In this document: one piece after another, positions 7,819-15,050 of the stretch
Layout: every line of letters starts with the position of its first letter
Numbering within the stretch: the first letter of the stretch is position 1
NCBI GenBank assembly: GCA_037045645.1
Contig: JBAOIH010000001.1
Span: 310,001 to 374,000 of the forward strand
Reading direction: 5' to 3'
Source: Nocardioides sp.
GTDB taxonomy: Bacteria > Actinomycetota > Actinomycetes > Propionibacteriales > Nocardioidaceae
Length of the DNA stretch: 64,000 bases
The notes under the pieces: model-generated
What the model saw: only the letters and a program-made list of their open reading frames with translations
Databases searched by the model: none
Told to the model about the DNA's origin: nothing
Position numbers and translations under genes: made by a program

Positions 7819-8880
7819 GTGACCTTCCTGCGACCCACCGACGACGCGCTGGCGACGACCGCCGCACTGCGACGTTGGCTCGATGCCGCCAGGCCGGATC
7901 CACTGCTGATCGAGACCTCCGGCTCGACGGCTGCGCCCAAACGTGTCCTGCTCTCGCGAGACGCCGTGCTCGCCTCGGCCGCCGCCACGACCAACCGCTT
8001 AGGAGGCGAAGGGGCGTGGGCGGTGCGGCTGCCGACGTCGTACGTGGCGGGGGTGCAGACCCTCGTACGCTCGCTGGTCGCGGGGGCGGAGCCGATCTCG
8101 GACGGATGGCAGGGCGCGCGGTTCACCTCGTTGGTGCCCACGCAGTTGCTGCGCCTGTTGGAGTCGCCCGACGATGTGGCGGCTCTGCGCGATCTCGACG
8201 CCGTCCTCCTGGGCGGTGGGCCGATCGACGCGTCGCTGCGCGAGCGCGCGGAGGATGCCGGGATTCGGATCGTGGCGACGTACGGGTCGAGCGAGACCGC
8301 CGGCGGCTGCGTCTATGACGGCTATCCCCTCGACGGGGTCGGATTGATCATCGGGGCGGACGGGCGGATTCGGCTCGGGGGTCCCACGCTCTTCGACGGC
8401 TATGAAGGCGACCCGGAAATGACCGCATCGTCGCTGGTGGACGGCTGGTTTCTGACCTCGGATCACGGCCGTCTCGACGAGGACGGACGCATCCAGGTGC
8501 TCGGTCGGCTCGACGACGTGATCGTGAGCGGGGGCGTCAATATCCCCGCGGGCGTGGTGGCGTCACGCCTGCGAGAGCACCCGTCCGTACGCGCTGCCGA
8601 GGTCGTCGGTGCCGACGACCCCGAGTGGGGCCGCATCGTGGTCGCCGTCGTCTCGCTGAGCAGGCACAAAAGCACGCGAGAATCCCGCCCACCGGGCACA
8701 AACGCACGCGGAATCGACGCTGACCGGGCACAAATGCCTGCCTTGGACGAGCTTCGCGCCTGGGTGGCTGAGACGCACCCCCGCTCGTGGGCGCCACGCA
8801 AACTCCTCGTGCTAGACGAGATCCCGCTGCTGCCCAACGGCAAGCCCGACCGCCGGACGCTGGAGGAGATGGCCCAGTGA
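7819..8880 (+). CDS. menE: o-Succinylbenzoate-CoA ligase MenE (AMP-dependent)
   Basis: MenE activates o-succinylbenzoate with ATP and CoA in menaquinone synthesis. The 353-residue protein has the adenylate-forming P-loop at 32-42 (ETSGSTAAPKR), a YGSSETAGG motif at 155-163, the hinge region GRLDDVIVSGG near 229-239 and the C-terminal catalytic lysine in PNGKPDRR (about 342). It is a short form, as in many actinobacteria. GTG 7819 gives a family-like start. Residues of about 280-308 are coded by three copies of a 32-bp-period repeat and do not resemble the family; they sit in the C-terminal lid domain. The stop overlaps the menC start. Confidence 0.9.
   Translation: MTFLRPTDDALATTAALRRWLDAARPDPLLIETSGSTAAPKRVLLSRDAVLASAAATTNRLGGEGAWAVRLPTSYVAGVQTLVRSLVAGAEPISDGWQGARFTSLVPTQLLRLLESPDDVAALRDLDAVLLGGGPIDASLRERAEDAGIRIVATYGSSETAGGCVYDGYPLDGVGLIIGADGRIRLGGPTLFDGYEGDPEMTASSLVDGWFLTSDHGRLDEDGRIQVLGRLDDVIVSGGVNIPAGVVASRLREHPSVRAAEVVGADDPEWGRIVVAVVSLSRHKSTRESRPPGTNARGIDADRAQMPALDELRAWVAETHPRSWAPRKLLVLDEIPLLPNGKPDRRTLEEMAQ
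8663..8742. repeat. Three-copy 32-bp-period repeat inside menE
   Basis: Cores GGCACAAA(A/C/T)GC begin at 8663, 8695 and 8727, spaced exactly 32 bp. The first two extend to GGCACAAA-N-GCACGCG and the second and third are preceded by ACCGG. The spacers differ. Because 32 is not a multiple of three, each copy is read in a different frame, yet the frame across the array stays open and menE resumes normally after it. This looks like acquired sequence tolerated in a surface part of the lid domain. Confidence 0.85.
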
Positions 8881-8912
8881 GATCGAGCCCCGTGAGATCG
8901 AACCCAGTGAGA
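8877..8912 (+). repeat. 15-bp tandem repeat carrying three GTG starts of menC
   Basis: GTGAGATCGAGCCCC (8877-8891) is followed by GTGAGATCGAACCCA (8892-8906) and a partial third copy GTGAGAGTG from 8907. All are in the menC frame, so each GTG could initiate. The menE stop overlaps the first copy. Slippage here would change the N-terminal length by five residues per unit without breaking the frame. Confidence 0.8.
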
Positions 8913-9848
8913 GTGCTGTCGATCCCGATGCGTACGAAGTTTCGCGGCATCACCGTCCGCGAGGTCGCCCTGCTCGAAGGCGCGTCAGGCTGGGGCGAGT
9001 GGTCGCCATTCCTGGAGTACGACGCCCAGGTTGCTGAGCCCTGGCTGCGTTGCGCGGAGGAAGCGTTGGCGGGGGACTGGCCTGCCCCGGTGCGGGACTC
9101 GATTCCGGTCAATTGCACGGTCCCGGTGACGTCGCCGGATTGGGCCTTCGAGCACGTACGAAAGTCCGGGTGTGCGACCGCCAAGGTCAAAGTCGCCGAG
9201 TCGACGCTGGCCGAAGATGCGTCGCGGTTGGAGGCGGTCCGCGACGCGCTCGGGCCGTCCGGCCGGATCCGGATCGACGTCAACGGACTGTGGGATGTGG
9301 CCCAGGCGGTTGCCAACATCAAGGTTCTCGATCGGGCGGCTGGGGGACTGGAGTACGTCGAGCAGCCGTGCGCGGCGGTCGAGGAACTGGCCCTCGTACG
9401 CCGCCGGGTCGACGTCCCGATCGCAGCGGACGAGTCCATCAGAAGGGCCGAGGACCCCTATCGCGTCAGAGATCTCGAAGCCGCGGACGTCGCCGTGCTC
9501 AAGGTGCAGCCATTGGGTGGTGTACGCAATTGTCTCCGCATCGCCGAGGACATCGGGCTGCCGGTCGTGGTGTCCAGCGCGCTGGAGACCAGCGTCGGGA
9601 TCGCCGCGGGTGTGGCACTCGCAGCGGCCTTGCCGCAGTTGCCGTACGCCTGCGGGCTCGCGACCGTCTCACTGCTGCGCGATGACGTGGCGCTCGATCC
9701 GCTGGTCCCGGTCGACGGAGCGCTGCCAGTGACGAAACCTCGGGTCGACGTCGCAGCGTTCGACCGACTTGCGGCGCCCGCCGATCGCGTCGCCCACTGG
9801 GAGGCGCGCCTCGCCGAGGTTCGAGCGTTGCGGCAGGATCGACCTTGA
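8877..9848 (+). CDS. menC: o-Succinylbenzoate synthase MenC
   Basis: MenC is an enolase-superfamily dehydratase that converts SHCHC to o-succinylbenzoate. Expected catalytic features are visible: a KVK pair at about 103-105, metal-binding Asp in DVNG (about 134), Glu in VEQP (about 162), Asp in AADES (about 185) and a second lysine in VLKVQPLGG (about 209). The start is uncertain. Three GTG codons at 8877, 8892 and 8907 lie in a 15-bp tandem repeat, and the first overlaps the menE stop. The barrel starts near residue 18, so the first 15-17 residues may be dispensable. The stop overlaps the menD ATG. Confidence 0.9.
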   Translation: MRSSPVRSNPVRVLSIPMRTKFRGITVREVALLEGASGWGEWSPFLEYDAQVAEPWLRCAEEALAGDWPAPVRDSIPVNCTVPVTSPDWAFEHVRKSGCATAKVKVAESTLAEDASRLEAVRDALGPSGRIRIDVNGLWDVAQAVANIKVLDRAAGGLEYVEQPCAAVEELALVRRRVDVPIAADESIRRAEDPYRVRDLEAADVAVLKVQPLGGVRNCLRIAEDIGLPVVVSSALETSVGIAAGVALAAALPQLPYACGLATVSLLRDDVALDPLVPVDGALPVTKPRVDVAAFDRLAAPADRVAHWEARLAEVRALRQDRP

Positions 9849-11458
9849 TGAACGACTCGACCCGGCTGGCCCGCTCCGTCCTGCGCGACCTTGTCGAGCA
9901 CGGCGTACACGAGATCGTGCTGTGCCCCGGCTCGCGCAACGCGCCCCTGGCGTTCGCGGCGTACGACCTGGCGGATGGCGGCATCGTCAGGCTGCACACG
10001 CGCATCGACGAGCGTACGGCCGGCTTCCTCGCGCTCGGGCTCGGGCGCAACGGCTCGACGGCCGCGGTGATCTGCACCAGTGGAACTGCGGTGGCGAACC
10101 TGCACCCGGCCGTGCTGGAGGCCGCGCACGCCGCAGTTCCCTTGTTCGTGGTGACCGCCGACCGACCGCTTCGGTTGCGCGGGACGAGTGCCAACCAGAC
10201 GACGACCCAGCCCGGGATTTTCGGACCAGACGTCCCCTGTCGAGACCTCACGAGTCAGCACATCTTCCCGGCCGAGTCAGCAGAAAATGACGGCCCAGTC
10301 AGCAGAAGTTCCGCGCTTCGTCGCGGGCCGGTGCATCTCAACGTCCAGTTCGACGAGCCGCTGCTGCCGGACGACCGCTGGAGCGACCTTCCCGAGACCA
10401 CCGCGCGCCAGCGCACCGACTGGCGTCGCTCCGGCGAGACGATCGAGGTGCCGCACGACAGACGTACGGTCGTCATCGCGGGCGACGACGCGGGCCCTCC
10501 AGCGCGACAACTGGCCGAGCGCGCCGGGTGGCCACTCTTCGCCGAGCCGAGCAGCGGGAGTCGTACGGGCGCCAACGCGATCCGCACCTATCGGCTGCTC
10601 CTCGGCGGGCCACTCCAAGACCAGATCGAACGCGTCATCGTGTTCGGGCATCCGACCCTGAGCCGTCCGATCACGAGACTTCTCAACAGCGGCGTGGAGG
10701 TGTGGGCCCGTCGCGAGCCCGGCGTGTCCGCGCAACGCCCGTTCGCCACGGCCCACGAGTTCGACGTCGCACAGGCGGACGAGAACGCTGATCACACCTG
10801 GCTGGATCGGTGGCGAGATGCCGACCGCGAGACCGGCCAGAAGCTCGACACCCTGCTCCGAGACCAGCCCGATCTCACCCCACACGAGGCCGCCGGAGCC
10901 GTGGCCCGGGCGCTCCCGGAGGGGGGACTTCTGATCGTGGGTGCCTCCAGCCCGATCCGCGACCTCGACCTGATGGTGCCGCGCTATCGGGTCGGCGCGC
11001 GTCGCAAGGTGATCGCGAATCGCGGTCTCGCCGGCATCGACGGCACCGTCTCCACGGCGATCGGCGCCGCGCTCGCCCGGGAATCGACTCGCACGCTCGC
11101 CCTGATGGGCAACGTCACGTTCCTGCACGACGCGACCGGTCTGGTCCTCGGCCCGGACGAGCCTCGGCCCGACCTGACCCTCGTGGTGATCAACGACGAC
11201 GGCGGCTCGATCTTCTCGATGCTGGAGCAGGGTGCTCCTGCGTACGCCGATCGCTATGACCGACTCTTCGGACTGCCGCACGGCGTCGACATCGCGAGTC
11301 TGTGTGCGGCCACCCGTACACCACACCTCAAAGTCACCAGCCTGCCCGAACTCGACCAGGCGCTGGCGTCCCCCAACGGGGGGATCGAGGTCGTGGAGGT
11401 GCGCGTACGCCGCGACAATCGCCGCGAGTTGGACGCCCGCATCCGCGCCCTCGGCTGA
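9848..11458 (+). CDS. menD: SEPHCHC synthase MenD (thiamine-diphosphate enzyme)
   Basis: MenD joins isochorismate and 2-oxoglutarate to give SEPHCHC, the first committed menaquinone step. The 536-residue protein has the ThDP-activating glutamate at about 55 (TRIDERTAGF), a family stretch at 113-125 (TSANQTTTQPGIFG), GPVHLNVQF near 160-168, and a C-terminal ThDP-binding part with MGNVTFLHD and the following INDDGG. Residues of about 134-157 are coded by a 22-bp-period repeat array, replacing the usual helical segment without a frame break. ATG 9848 overlaps the menC stop. Substrate isochorismate would come from menF at 15045-16304. Confidence 0.92.
   Translation: MNDSTRLARSVLRDLVEHGVHEIVLCPGSRNAPLAFAAYDLADGGIVRLHTRIDERTAGFLALGLGRNGSTAAVICTSGTAVANLHPAVLEAAHAAVPLFVVTADRPLRLRGTSANQTTTQPGIFGPDVPCRDLTSQHIFPAESAENDGPVSRSSALRRGPVHLNVQFDEPLLPDDRWSDLPETTARQRTDWRRSGETIEVPHDRRTVVIAGDDAGPPARQLAERAGWPLFAEPSSGSRTGANAIRTYRLLLGGPLQDQIERVIVFGHPTLSRPITRLLNSGVEVWARREPGVSAQRPFATAHEFDVAQADENADHTWLDRWRDADRETGQKLDTLLRDQPDLTPHEAAGAVARALPEGGLLIVGASSPIRDLDLMVPRYRVGARRKVIANRGLAGIDGTVSTAIGAALARESTRTLALMGNVTFLHDATGLVLGPDEPRPDLTLVVINDDGGSIFSMLEQGAPAYADRYDRLFGLPHGVDIASLCAATRTPHLKVTSLPELDQALASPNGGIEVVEVRVRRDNRRELDARIRALG
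10252..10317. repeat. Three-copy 22-bp-period repeat inside menD
   Basis: Cores (G/C)AGTCAGCA start at 10252, 10274 and 10296, exactly 22 bp apart. The second and third extend as AGTCAGCAGAA. The array lies between the conserved GIFGPDV and GPVHLNVQF segments of MenD and stays in frame. Its encoded residues (about 134-157) look unlike the family while both flanks are normal. The period equals that of the array around the MBL-fold gene at 14301-15050, although the core differs. Confidence 0.82.
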
Positions 11459-11521
11459 GACCAACCCCGACCAGCAACGCAGATCAAGCACGCGAACCCC
11501 TGCGCGGGGCATGCTCGAACC

Positions 11522-12442
11522 ATGACATCGACCGACGTGTTCGCCGAGTTCGTCGAACTGCTCACCGCGGCACTCGACGATCCTGACCTGGCGCAGGCGA
11601 GTGGCCGGAGCGTGGCCGGACGATTTCACTTCTCCCGCTTCCACTTCGACCGGATGATCACGGCCGTCGCCGGAGAGTCGCCCGCCGCGTTCCGGCGCCG
11701 CATCCTGCTGGAGCGCGCCGCCTATCGGATGCTCAGCACGCAGGCGCCCCTGGTCGACATCGCCACCGAGGCGGGGTACGGGTCGCACGCGGCGTTCACG
11801 CGCGCGTTCAGGCAGGCGTACGACGTCTCGCCCAGCCAATGGCGCCGCCAGCCCACACACCTCCAGATCGACGCGCCGTCCGGCGTGCACTTCCACCCGC
11901 CCGGCGGCCTCCGGCTGCCCGCACGAGACAAGGTGACCGCAATGGAACTGCTGACCAAGATGGTCGAACACCACATCTGGCTCACCGGCGAGATGGTCCG
12001 CCTGGCCGAACGCCTCGACGCCGAGCAACTCGACCAGCCGATCGAGCTCGACGTGGATGACGACCGGCAATCCATCCGTACGCTGTTGAGCCGCCTGATC
12101 GGCCAGATGGGGATGTGGAACGCGGCGATGGCGACTCGTGACTACGACTGGTCGGTCGAGACGCACGAGTCGCTGACCAGCATGCGCGAGCGGCTTGCCG
12201 CCGAGGCGCCGACCTTCCTGGCGCACGTACGCGAGGTCGTCGACACCGACCGGCTCGACGACACGTTCGTCGATGCGCTGTGTGAGCCTGCGGAGGTGTT
12301 CACGTACGGCGGGATGATCGCCCACGTCCTCACCTTCGCCGCGCACCGTCGCACCTTGGTCGCGCTGGCGTTCACCAGGCACGGCATCGACGAACTCGGC
12401 TGGGGCGATCCGATGCTGTGGGTGGCAGCCCGAGCGGGCTGA
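11522..12442 (+). CDS. AraC-family HTH protein with C-terminal DinB-like domain
   Basis: The 306-residue protein combines an N-terminal AraC-type DNA-binding region (about residues 25-115; two helix-turn-helices around AYRMLSTQAPLVDIATEAG and YGSHAAFTRAFRQAY, then SPSQWRR) with a C-terminal helical part (about 140-300) having spaced histidines like the DinB/YfiT fold. AraC proteins normally bind DNA as regulators; the DinB-like part could bind metal or a ligand. It sits 64 bp after menD and 13 bp before the antiporter gene on the same strand. Its target and signal are unknown. Confidence 0.8.
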   Translation: MTSTDVFAEFVELLTAALDDPDLAQASGRSVAGRFHFSRFHFDRMITAVAGESPAAFRRRILLERAAYRMLSTQAPLVDIATEAGYGSHAAFTRAFRQAYDVSPSQWRRQPTHLQIDAPSGVHFHPPGGLRLPARDKVTAMELLTKMVEHHIWLTGEMVRLAERLDAEQLDQPIELDVDDDRQSIRTLLSRLIGQMGMWNAAMATRDYDWSVETHESLTSMRERLAAEAPTFLAHVREVVDTDRLDDTFVDALCEPAEVFTYGGMIAHVLTFAAHRRTLVALAFTRHGIDELGWGDPMLWVAARAG

Positions 12443-12454
12443 CACAATCCGCTG

Positions 12455-14299
12455 GTGGAGATCGCCTTCGCGCTGGTTGCGCTCGCCGTCGTCGTCCTCT
12501 TCTTTACCGGCGTCTCTGAGCGGCTCGGCTTCCCGGCGCCGCTGGCCCTCACGGTCGTGGGCATCGTCGGTGCCTATCTGCCCGGCGTACCCGAGATCCA
12601 TCTTGGCCACGATGTCGTGCTGTTCGGCCTGCTGCCGCCGCTGTTGTACGCCGCGGCGATGCAGACGAGTCTGGTCGACTTCCGGGCCAACGTACGCCCG
12701 ATCCTGCTGTTGTCGGTCGGCCTCGTGATCGCGACAACACTCGGAGTCGCCGTCGTCGTCCATGCCCTGCTGCCCGGTCTGGGCTGGCCTGCCGCGTTCG
12801 CGATCGGTGCGGTCGTAGCGCCCCCGGACGCGGTCGCGGCAACCGCCATCGGGCGTCGGATCGGACTGCCGCGCCAACTGGTCTCGATCCTGGAGGGCGA
12901 GTCGCTCTTCAACGACGCGACCGCGCTGGTGGCGTTGCGTACGGCCATCGCGGCGACCGCGGGCGTCACGGCGTTGCACGTGGGAGAGGATTTCCTGATC
13001 GCCGCCGGGGGCGGTGCGCTGGTCGGATTCGTCGTGTTCTTGATCGTGGCGTGGATCCGGCGGCACCTCACCGATCCGCTGATGGATGTCGGGTTGTCGT
13101 TCGTGGTGCCGTTCGCGGCCTACGTCGCCGCCGAACGCTTCCATGGTTCCGGCGTGATCGCCGTCGTGATCGCCGGTCTGCTGCTCGGCCACAAGGCGCC
13201 GATCATCCAGACGGCCCAGTCCCGCATCGCCGAACGGATCAACTGGCGCACGATCGCGTTCCTGCTGGAGAACACCGTCTTCCTGCTCATCGGTCTGCAG
13301 GCGAAGTGGATCCTCGAAGATGTTGCCGACAGTGACGTCGCCTGGGGCCGGGTCCTGGCGATCTGTGTGGCCGCGCTGACCGCCGCGATCGTGATCCGTC
13401 TGGTCTGGGTGTTCGCGACCCAGATACTGTTGATGCGACGCGGTGGACCCCGCAAGCCTGCGGCGTACTCGTTCATTCTCGGGTGGGCAGGCATGCGGGG
13501 CGTGGTGACGTTGGCTGCCGGGTTCGTGATCCCGGAGGACACCGAGCACCGCGAGATCCTGCTGCTGATCGCGTTCACGGTCGTGGCCGGAACCCTGTTC
13601 CTGCAAGGCCTGAGCCTGCCGTGGTTCGTACGCCGTCTCGACGTGCCCTCGCCCGACCCGGCCGCGGATGCGCTGGCGCGAGCCAGCCTGTTGCAGCAGG
13701 CATCCAAGGCCGGGTTCGACCGGCTCGAGGCGGTCAAGCACGACGATCCGCACGACGTGATCGGCCTGATCAAGCAGCGGGTCGAGCAGCGCAACTTCGC
13801 CGCGTGGGAGCAACTGGGCACGAAGCCGGGCGTCGAGACGCCCAGCGACCTTTATGCGCGCGTACGCCTGGAGATGATCGAGGCCGAGCGTGAGCGGGTG
13901 CTCGAAGTACGCAGCGAGCGCACCATCCCGTCCGAGGTCGTCAGCCAGGTCCTGACGATGCTCGACGTCGAGGAATCGATGCTCGATCGCGCCACCGAGA
14001 CGCAGGAGGGCGTACGCACCGCCAACGCCTTCCGTCTCGCCGGCACCGGCTGTCCCGAGATCGACAGCCACCCGGCCGTCACGCCGGTAGAGAATCCGGT
14101 CTGTCAGGGCTGCCTCGATGACGGTACGACCTGGGTCGCGCTGCGACAGTGCCTCGACTGCGGCCACATCGGGTGCTGCGACTCCTCGCCGGGTCGGCAT
14201 GCCACGGGACACTTCCACGACACGGGCCACCCGGTCATGGAGTCGGCCGAACCCGGCGAGACCTGGCGTTGGTGCTATCTGCACCAGATCACCGCCTGA
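12455..14299 (+). CDS. CPA1-type Na+/H+ antiporter with C-terminal UBP zinc finger
   Basis: Residues 1-410 form a cation/proton antiporter of the NhaP/CPA1 kind, with about twelve hydrophobic helices and family-like VAPPDAVAATAIGRR and EGESLFNDATALV. A cytoplasmic helical region follows (about 415-535). The last 75 residues are a Cys/His-rich domain (CPEIDSH, CQGC, CLDCGHIGCCD, and spaced histidines through GHFHDTGHP) that fits a ubiquitin-protease-type zinc finger. This fusion is known in actinobacteria, although ubiquitin itself is absent. The antiporter would exchange Na+ or K+ for protons; the finger may be a regulatory sensor. GTG 12455 gives an N-terminus at the first helix. Confidence 0.88.
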   Translation: MEIAFALVALAVVVLFFTGVSERLGFPAPLALTVVGIVGAYLPGVPEIHLGHDVVLFGLLPPLLYAAAMQTSLVDFRANVRPILLLSVGLVIATTLGVAVVVHALLPGLGWPAAFAIGAVVAPPDAVAATAIGRRIGLPRQLVSILEGESLFNDATALVALRTAIAATAGVTALHVGEDFLIAAGGGALVGFVVFLIVAWIRRHLTDPLMDVGLSFVVPFAAYVAAERFHGSGVIAVVIAGLLLGHKAPIIQTAQSRIAERINWRTIAFLLENTVFLLIGLQAKWILEDVADSDVAWGRVLAICVAALTAAIVIRLVWVFATQILLMRRGGPRKPAAYSFILGWAGMRGVVTLAAGFVIPEDTEHREILLLIAFTVVAGTLFLQGLSLPWFVRRLDVPSPDPAADALARASLLQQASKAGFDRLEAVKHDDPHDVIGLIKQRVEQRNFAAWEQLGTKPGVETPSDLYARVRLEMIEAERERVLEVRSERTIPSEVVSQVLTMLDVEESMLDRATETQEGVRTANAFRLAGTGCPEIDSHPAVTPVENPVCQGCLDDGTTWVALRQCLDCGHIGCCDSSPGRHATGHFHDTGHPVMESAEPGETWRWCYLHQITA

Positions 14300-14300
14300 C

Positions 14301-14340
14301 GCGTTGAGTTGGCCCTCCCTGGGCGTTGAGTTGGCCCTCG
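14301..14340. repeat. Two direct copies of GCGTTGAGTTGGCC repeat, 22-bp period
   Basis: GCGTTGAGTTGGCCCTC occurs at 14301 and again at 14323, 22 bp apart. The copies fill the 54-bp gap between the antiporter stop (14297-14299) and the MBL-fold ATG (14354). Inverted copies of the same core lie on the far side of the MBL gene (14991-15050), so that gene is bracketed by opposed copies. Confidence 0.9.
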
Positions 14341-14353
14341 CTAGTCTCGAACT

Positions 14354-14992
14354 ATGCGCCTGACCAAGTTCGGACATGCCTGCATCCGCATCGAGCACGA
14401 CGACGCGACTGTCGTAGTCGACCCCGGTGTCTTCACCGAGCCAGACGCACTTGACGGCGCGACCGCCATCTTGATCACCCACGAGCACGCCGACCACTTC
14501 TTCCCTGATCTGCTCAAGCGCAGCGATGCGCCGATCTTCACCATCGACGGCGTAACCCAAGCGGCCCGCGACCAGGCTCCCGAGGTCGCCGAGCGGATCA
14601 CGGTCGTACGCCCCGGTGAGGACTTCGATGCGGGAGTCCCCGTACGAGCGGTCGGCGAACTTCACGCGGTGATCCACCCCGACCTGCCGCGCGTACACAA
14701 CAGCGGCTATCTGATCTCGGCGGGAGACCAGAAGATCTTCCACCCCGGCGATGCGCTGACCCCGCCCGACGAACGACCGGACATCTTGTGCTGTGTCGTG
14801 TCGGCGCCGTGGACGAAGGCCAGCGAGGCGATCGACTTCGCGCGACTGGTCGGTGCTCCTCGCAACGTCGCGATCCACGACCGGGTCTATTCCGACGCAG
14901 GCCTCGGCATCATCGACGGCCACCTCGAGCGACTGCTCGGCGAGGATCAGTCGTACGTCCGGCTCGCCGACGGCGCGGACCTGCCTGACTGA
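14354..14992 (+). CDS. MBL-fold metal-dependent hydrolase (UlaG-like)
   Basis: This 212-residue protein has the metallo-beta-lactamase fold signature HEHADHF (about residues 44-50), preceded by a GHACIRIEHDD start typical of small UlaG/YtnP-type hydrolases. A second metal region, FHPGDALTPP, lies near 130-139. Such enzymes hydrolyse phosphoesters, lactones or similar bonds using two metal ions; the substrate is not predictable. The gene is flanked by inverted copies of a 22-bp-period repeat. Its stop TGA (14990-14992) shares two bases with the first downstream repeat copy. It is convergent with menF. Confidence 0.83.
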   Translation: MRLTKFGHACIRIEHDDATVVVDPGVFTEPDALDGATAILITHEHADHFFPDLLKRSDAPIFTIDGVTQAARDQAPEVAERITVVRPGEDFDAGVPVRAVGELHAVIHPDLPRVHNSGYLISAGDQKIFHPGDALTPPDERPDILCCVVSAPWTKASEAIDFARLVGAPRNVAIHDRVYSDAGLGIIDGHLERLLGEDQSYVRLADGADLPD

Positions 14993-15050
14993 GGCCCAAC
15001 TCAACGCCTAGACAGGCCCAACTCAACGCGTGGCGAGGCCCAACTCAACC
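14991..15050. repeat. Three inverted copies of the GCGTTGAGTTGGCC repeat, 22-bp period
   Basis: GGCCCAACTCAACGC occurs at 14993 and 15015, with a third copy GGCCCAACTCAAC at 15037, each 22 bp apart. It is the reverse complement of the core upstream of the MBL gene. The stop of the MBL gene overlaps the first copy and the menF stop (15045-15047, opposite strand) lies inside the third. The array therefore makes up the whole junction between two convergent genes. Confidence 0.9.

Noticed and set aside
10277..15004. Open frame of 1575 codons on the minus strand opposite menD, AraC/DinB, antiporter and MBL genes
   Set aside because: It is antisense to four well-supported genes, its protein is Arg/His/Asp-rich low-complexity, and it ends inside repeats. 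It is a high-G+C composition shadow.
14301..15050. Insertion sequence with transposase
   Set aside because: The bracketed gene is an MBL hydrolase and no transposase motif is present; only the inverted flanks resemble a mobile element.
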